Assembly: GCA_003024985.2 (NCBI GenBank)
Contig: PXIH01S0011588.1
Strand: one strand, 5' to 3'
DNA: 10,846 bases
Source of the DNA: Euperipatoides rowelli
Taxonomy: Eukaryota > Onychophora > Udeonychophora > Euonychophora > Peripatopsidae
The notes under the pieces are model-generated. The model saw only the letters and a list, made by a program, of their open reading frames with translations, was not told where the DNA came from and did not search any database. Within the stretch, counting starts at the first letter, position 1, and each line of letters starts with the position of its first letter. Both the position numbers and the translations under genes were made by a program. Shown piece after piece: positions 6,881 to 10,846 of the stretch.

Positions 6881-7320
6881 GATATTTAGATAATTTTATT
6901 GAATTGTAATGCTAGATTTGACATCTGCCAATAAATTTTGAAATAGGCTATCGTACTGTAGACTACTTTTAAAAAAAAAAAAATTTCACAACAAATTTTT
7001 AAAATATTACGATAAGCTTACCTTAAATATCTCACCTGTATGTTGCAGTAACTATTTAGTTAAAGAACTTAAAGTGGAAACTTTTTACATGCTATGGCTA
7101 AGATTCAAAACATGAGTAAAACTTGCACAAAATCAAACTTGAAAAAAAAAAAAACAAGAAACCTTTACTAAAATGGAAAATTTGTTTGCTACAAGATACA
7201 CATATTAATAGATAGTAAAAACTGGAAGGAAACCAGCTCGAAACAAAAAATTGTCAACCAGTTCCATTTTATACATGTTTGGTGGTGGTCATTTTGGAAA
7301 ATATGGATCCCTCAAATGGG
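6881..7320. other. AT-rich spacer
   Basis: No gene, repeat copy or RNA is recognised. It contains several A runs of 9-13. Confidence 0.4.
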
Positions 7321-7399
7321 CTGAAAACAGTCAGAAGGCTATAAATTGTGAATTTTCTCCTTATAAGTTTCAATAAAAACATTTATTTATTTATTTATG
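7321..7399 (+). repeat. Possible 3' end of a retroelement or transcript: AATAAA then (TTTA)n
   Basis: TTCAATAAAAACATTTATTTATTTATTTATG places an AATAAA poly(A) signal at 7372 just before about four TTTA units. Several animal non-LTR retrotransposons end in a short tandem tail. No reverse transcriptase remnant is seen upstream, and the call rests on this tail alone. Confidence 0.25.
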
Positions 7400-7554
7400 T
7401 CACATGACTGCCTAAATCTCTCATTTAGTGGCTTTTAAAATAACATTTTTCTGTTCAGACTATATTATTTCAATAGCCTAGCCTAATAGCATTCATATAA
7501 ATAAATATACAATGTAGCTATGTACTATAAATATAAAACAATTTATATGTATCC

Positions 7555-7650
7555 CTACCTGCCAACCCTGTAAAAGTGAAATGGGTCGATACCAATTTTT
7601 CTCGATTCTGATACCTTGATACTCCCCTCGATTCTCTCCTTGATACCTAA
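7555..7650. repeat. Short degenerate repeats built on CGATTC-TGATACC
   Basis: TCGATACC, TCGATTCTGATACC, TTGATACTCC, TCGATTCTC and TTGATACC follow one another in about 65 bp, suggesting a very short decayed tandem array. I could not assign it to a family. Confidence 0.4.
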
Positions 7651-8072
7651 AGGGATTTTAAGATGTGTTTTTCTTTTTAACTTAAAGTACTATTAAGCAC
7701 AAAAATCTCAAATTTCAATTCAACAGAAAACAATTTCAAAAACATTTTTTATTATTTTGAATTTGTGATATGATAAAGAAAATGTTTTAAAAAGGCAAAT
7801 TGAAAATTCAAGCTAAAAGAAAATTGACCCTAAAATGAAATAAAATTGCAATATTTAGTAGGCCTATTTCCTGTGTGAATGGCCTATAGCCTAGCATGAT
7901 ATTTTAAATTTGGGAAGCTTTCTTTTTTTCATTGTTAAATTTCAGTAAACTATAGGCTTAAATTTTATCACTAGATGGAAGTAAATATTGTTTATTATGA
8001 AATGATAATTTTTAGTATATATTGAACAAGGTTTGATCTTTTGCAAAGCAAAAATTTTATAATAGGCTAGTA
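7651..8072. other. AT-rich spacer
   Basis: No gene is recognised. TCACTAGATGGAAGT at about 7968 resembles the word CCACTAGGTGGAAGT at 2019 on the same strand. Confidence 0.45.
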
Positions 8073-8483
8073 CCGCAGAATGCCATCAGAGGGCGCCCCA
8101 CCAAACAAGTGCAATACCCATACTATTTCTTGGAAAAAGTTAGGTAACGTGTGTCATCGTCAAACAAGTGCACCATCAACACAAACTTTTTGATGACTCT
8201 GAAAGAAATCCAAGCTGTGCCATGCAACAGCGCCCCCTAGTTTTTTACTTTATCCAAAGTTCAAGAGGGCGCTTCCATTTAGCCTAACCCAAATTAGTGC
8301 ACTGTTTTGAAAATCAGTCTTTAAAAGAATTTTGACTCTTGCCAAATAAGTTGTTTGGGGATAGTTTTGCAGTACATTGGGGTAAATCTAAGATTCATTA
8401 GTAGGCATCTAACAAGAGCACCACCCCTTTTCCCCCTCGAACGAACAATAAGTGAGGTTGCGCAATTGATCGGCATTCTACAG
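8073..8483 (+). mobile_element. Family B TA-flanked MITE, copy 3 (most complete)
   Basis: A 411-bp element with TA on both sides (8071-8072 and 8484-8485). The left end is CCGCAGAATGCCATCA. The reverse complement of the right end is CTGTAGAATGCCGATCA, an inverted repeat with few differences. AAACAAGTGCA is present twice inside (8104 and 8162), a local duplication not obvious in copy 1. AGCGCCCCCT (8229-8238) and AGAGGGCGCT (8264-8273) form an inverted pair matching at 9 of 10 bases. No coding capacity remains. TA flanks suggest Tc1/mariner mobilisation, but the ends differ from family A beyond the first few bases. Confidence 0.65.
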
Positions 8484-9130
8484 TAAATATATATTTTTTT
8501 ATTATTGGTTCAAGACAAAATAATAGTAGCCTAGGTCTAGCTTACATCCGGTGACTATAACTAACATATTTTGGTACACAATATAGGCTACGTGATATAG
8601 CCTATCTTTTACAAAATGGAACCTGGAAATAAATACATTGCATAAGCTAATATACTGCACGTTGGCATATTTTTGTTTTATCTTGTTAAAATGTCCTAAA
8701 TGACCATATGAAAAGGATCAAAATAAAAAAATTAATAAAATTTCAGAAAGTTAAAAATAGACCACTATTTTATTATTATTGCCTAGATGGTTTTATACTT
8801 CATCGAGCACGCAGTCGTAAATTTTGACAAATTGTTTTTTTATAAAATGTGTGTCTGCCTTTTATTCCTAAAACTAACTCTCCACTACAATATTGGTAGG
8901 TTTTTACCATGCTGCTCAGAGTCCATTTTATAATTATTTTTTAAAATTATATGTAAAAAGACATCCAGACTTAAATTTTTATAACACACGCCCGCTGATG
9001 TTACAATATTGACTTTCAGGTAGCATAATTACAAATATTATAAAACATTTAGGTTAATGCAGATTTCAAAAATCAAACAATTTTATCTCCAACGACAGAG
9101 ATAGTAAAGGAAAATGTAAGATAAATTAGC
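8484..9130. other. AT-rich spacer
   Basis: No gene is recognised. It ends in a T17 run (9131-9147) just before the tandem array. A small inverted repeat TGGTA/TACCA lies near 8894. Confidence 0.45.
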
Positions 9131-9154
9131 TTTTTTTTTTTTTTTTTACCGCCG

Positions 9155-9615
9155 ACTTTTAGAAATAAAATCATAAAAAAATCTGTTTGTTGGAATTTTA
9201 TTTTCTTTATACAGGCTAATAACATTCCTGACAAAAAATAGAACAAAAAATGCTATTTAAGTTTTTTCTATCTGTTATAGATTTTGAAATATTTAACAAT
9301 GTATTATCGGGACATGCAGTAAATTATACAAACGTAATGAATGCCTACTTTTAGAAATAAAATCATAAAAAAAAATCTGGAATTTTATTTTCTTTATAGG
9401 CTAGACCTATATTAAAATTTCTGACAAAATATAAAACAAAAAAATACTATTTTTAAAAGCTTTTTCCTATCTGTATAGATTTTGAAATATTTAAATAATG
9501 TATTATCTGGACCTAGCCTACACACAAGCGCATTTAGAAAAATAATCATAAACAAAAATCTGTTTGTTGGATTTTTTTTTTCTTGATGAAAAATAGAACA
9601 TAAATAGGCTATGCG
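9155..9615 (+). repeat. Tandem array, about 2.4 units of 183-192 bp
   Basis: TTTAGAAAT-AAATCATAAA starts units at 9158, 9350 and 9533. Within units the order is: ATCTG-TTTGTTGGA-TTTTATTTTCTTTATA; AGGCTA; CTGACAAAA-ATA-AACAAAAAA; TTTTTTC-TATCTGT-ATAGA; TTTTGAAATATTTAA; ATGTATTATC-GGAC. The third unit stops after AAAAATAGAACATAAA. The second unit lacks TTTGTTGG, which units one and three retain. The period is close to a nucleosome repeat, as in many satellites, but with so few units this may be only a local duplication. Confidence 0.85.
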
Positions 9616-10420
9616 TCATAATTTCATTATTAACTTACACATATTTAGAAACTTTTATACATAGGATTCTATGAATCGTAAAAATTACGACAGGTGATCG
9701 CTCATGTTAAAATTTTGCGTGCGCCCACTCGTAGGTTAAAAAAAAAATATAAAATATTTGGACAGGACTAGTGTAACACATTGCAAACTGGATAGGTTCT
9801 CAATTAAGAAATAACAATCGTGAAACAGCGTTAAAAAATAAAAATTCCCTAAGCAGTAAATAACTTACCCTTAACTTATTCCTAAAAAAAAAAAAATTAT
9901 AAATAATTATTGATTCAAACACATTATTGATGAAAAAAATGACATTACAACAAAGGCATATAAGGAGAAAATCAAGTAACGGGAATCAAACTGGTTAGAC
10001 CTAAAATTCTTGTTTAGTCTACACAATTTTTTCAATACCATATAATATTGAGCAGTATCAAGGTACAAAAAAAAAAAAAAATTGGAAGACCCATTTCTAG
10101 CTAATAGCCTACTAAAATCTAGACCCAAAAATGAAATTTTAAAAAAAATGAATTGTTAAAAAAAATGAGGGGGGTTGGGAATGGGAAGCAAATTCAGCCA
10201 ACATTAAAATATAGTTCTGCCCTCTTTAGCAAAAAGGTCCTATAGGCAAACTAAATAAGTTTTTCAGAAACAGAGGAAGTATGTTTGCGTTAAGCAGATC
10301 TGAAAAAAATGCCCAAATTAAAATATTTTTTTTTAAATACAGTAACTGACAGGAAGAATTTATTAAAAGGGATTTTGCCAAAGAATATTAACATAAGCAG
10401 ATATTAAGGTGGGGGAAAAA
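9616..10420. other. AT-rich spacer
   Basis: No gene is recognised. TCGTAA-AAA-TTACGA (9676-9690) is a perfect 6-bp palindrome. Homopolymer A runs lie at about 9885 and 10067. A 73-codon minus-strand frame at 9907-10128 crosses the second A run and is not convincing. Confidence 0.45.
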
Positions 10421-10446
10421 TATAATTAGCCGTTTGGCTAATTATA
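10421..10446. repeat. Perfect 11-bp hairpin, GTTT loop
   Basis: TATAATTAGCC (10421-10431) pairs exactly with GGCTAATTATA (10436-10446) around GTTT. Confidence 0.9.
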
Positions 10447-10454
10447 GTAGGGCA

Positions 10455-10473
10455 ATTCCGCGAGTAACGGAAT
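10455..10473. repeat. Perfect 6-bp hairpin, CGAGTAA loop
   Basis: ATTCCG (10455-10460) pairs with CGGAAT (10468-10473). It lies eight bases after the previous hairpin. Confidence 0.8.
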
Positions 10474-10846
10474 CAGAATTTTACTATGAACATACTTGTT
10501 TTGTTTTTTAAAATTGCATAGGCCTATATAATAAGTAGAAATAAATTATTTTGCTATAGCCTATCTTAAAGACCACATAAAATAGCCTAATAATTAAAAA
10601 CAGTCATTTGATCTTACCTATGATCAGTGTATATCTAGACAAGCATTAATTTGTTTCTTACGGTAACAGAATCATTCTACTTAGACATGATATCCTGAGT
10701 ACATTTAATAAAATCAAAGATCCTGCTCTTCTACGCATTATAGAAGACCTTTTTTTTTCTGCATGGCAATGAACTATAAGTGTAATGCTTCCCTGAAAGT
10801 TTTGTTAAAATCTAAATCTTTTCATGATCAGGAAAAAAATAAAAAC
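10474..10846. other. AT-rich right edge
   Basis: No gene is recognised. TAGGCCTA at about 10518 and TACGGTA at about 10659 continue the words enriched elsewhere. Confidence 0.45.

Noticed and set aside
10421-10446. Rho-independent terminator
   Set aside because: The stem is AT-rich, no T run follows, and the DNA is not bacterial in character.

Overview
The window looks like intergenic or intronic DNA of an animal, with no convincing gene. It is strongly AT-rich, is littered with A/T and C/G homopolymer runs, and holds several families of degenerate non-autonomous DNA transposons and tandem repeats. The open frames are all about 120 codons or shorter. They run through repeats and homopolymers and show no domain, codon structure or splice context, so no CDS is called. 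No tRNA, rRNA, CRISPR array or bacterial-type operon is visible. The style (TA-flanked MITEs, poly-C tracts, heavy use of TAGCCT/AGGCTA and TACAGTA/TACGGTA words) suggests a marine invertebrate or similar metazoan, but the lineage cannot be fixed from this sequence.

Layout. 1-860: AT-rich unique sequence. 861-928: a tRNA-like A-box followed by an A tract, perhaps a SINE head. 1252-1626: a CCAGGGG-ended repeat with a G13 tract, a C11 tract and three internal direct repeats; a possible relative lies at 6575-6880. 2157-2467, 5981-6085 and 8073-8483: three copies of one TA-flanked inverted-repeat element, here called family B. 2954-3220, 3895-4197 and 5633-5815: three same-strand copies of a pogo/Tigger-like MITE, here called family A, each with a strong internal hairpin. 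4350-5036: a degenerate minisatellite with a unit of about 30 bp. 5100-5908: a probable hAT-like element with CAGGG ends, into which the third family A copy is nested. 9155-9615: a tandem array of about 2.4 units with a period of 183-192 bp. 10421-10473: two adjacent perfect hairpins.

Nothing here acts together as a pathway. The window records repeated transposon insertion and local tandem duplication. The most unusual signals are the apparently flipped hairpin centre in the third family A copy, the convergent CTCF-like motifs in family B, the paired hairpins near the right end, and the strong enrichment of a few short words across the whole window.
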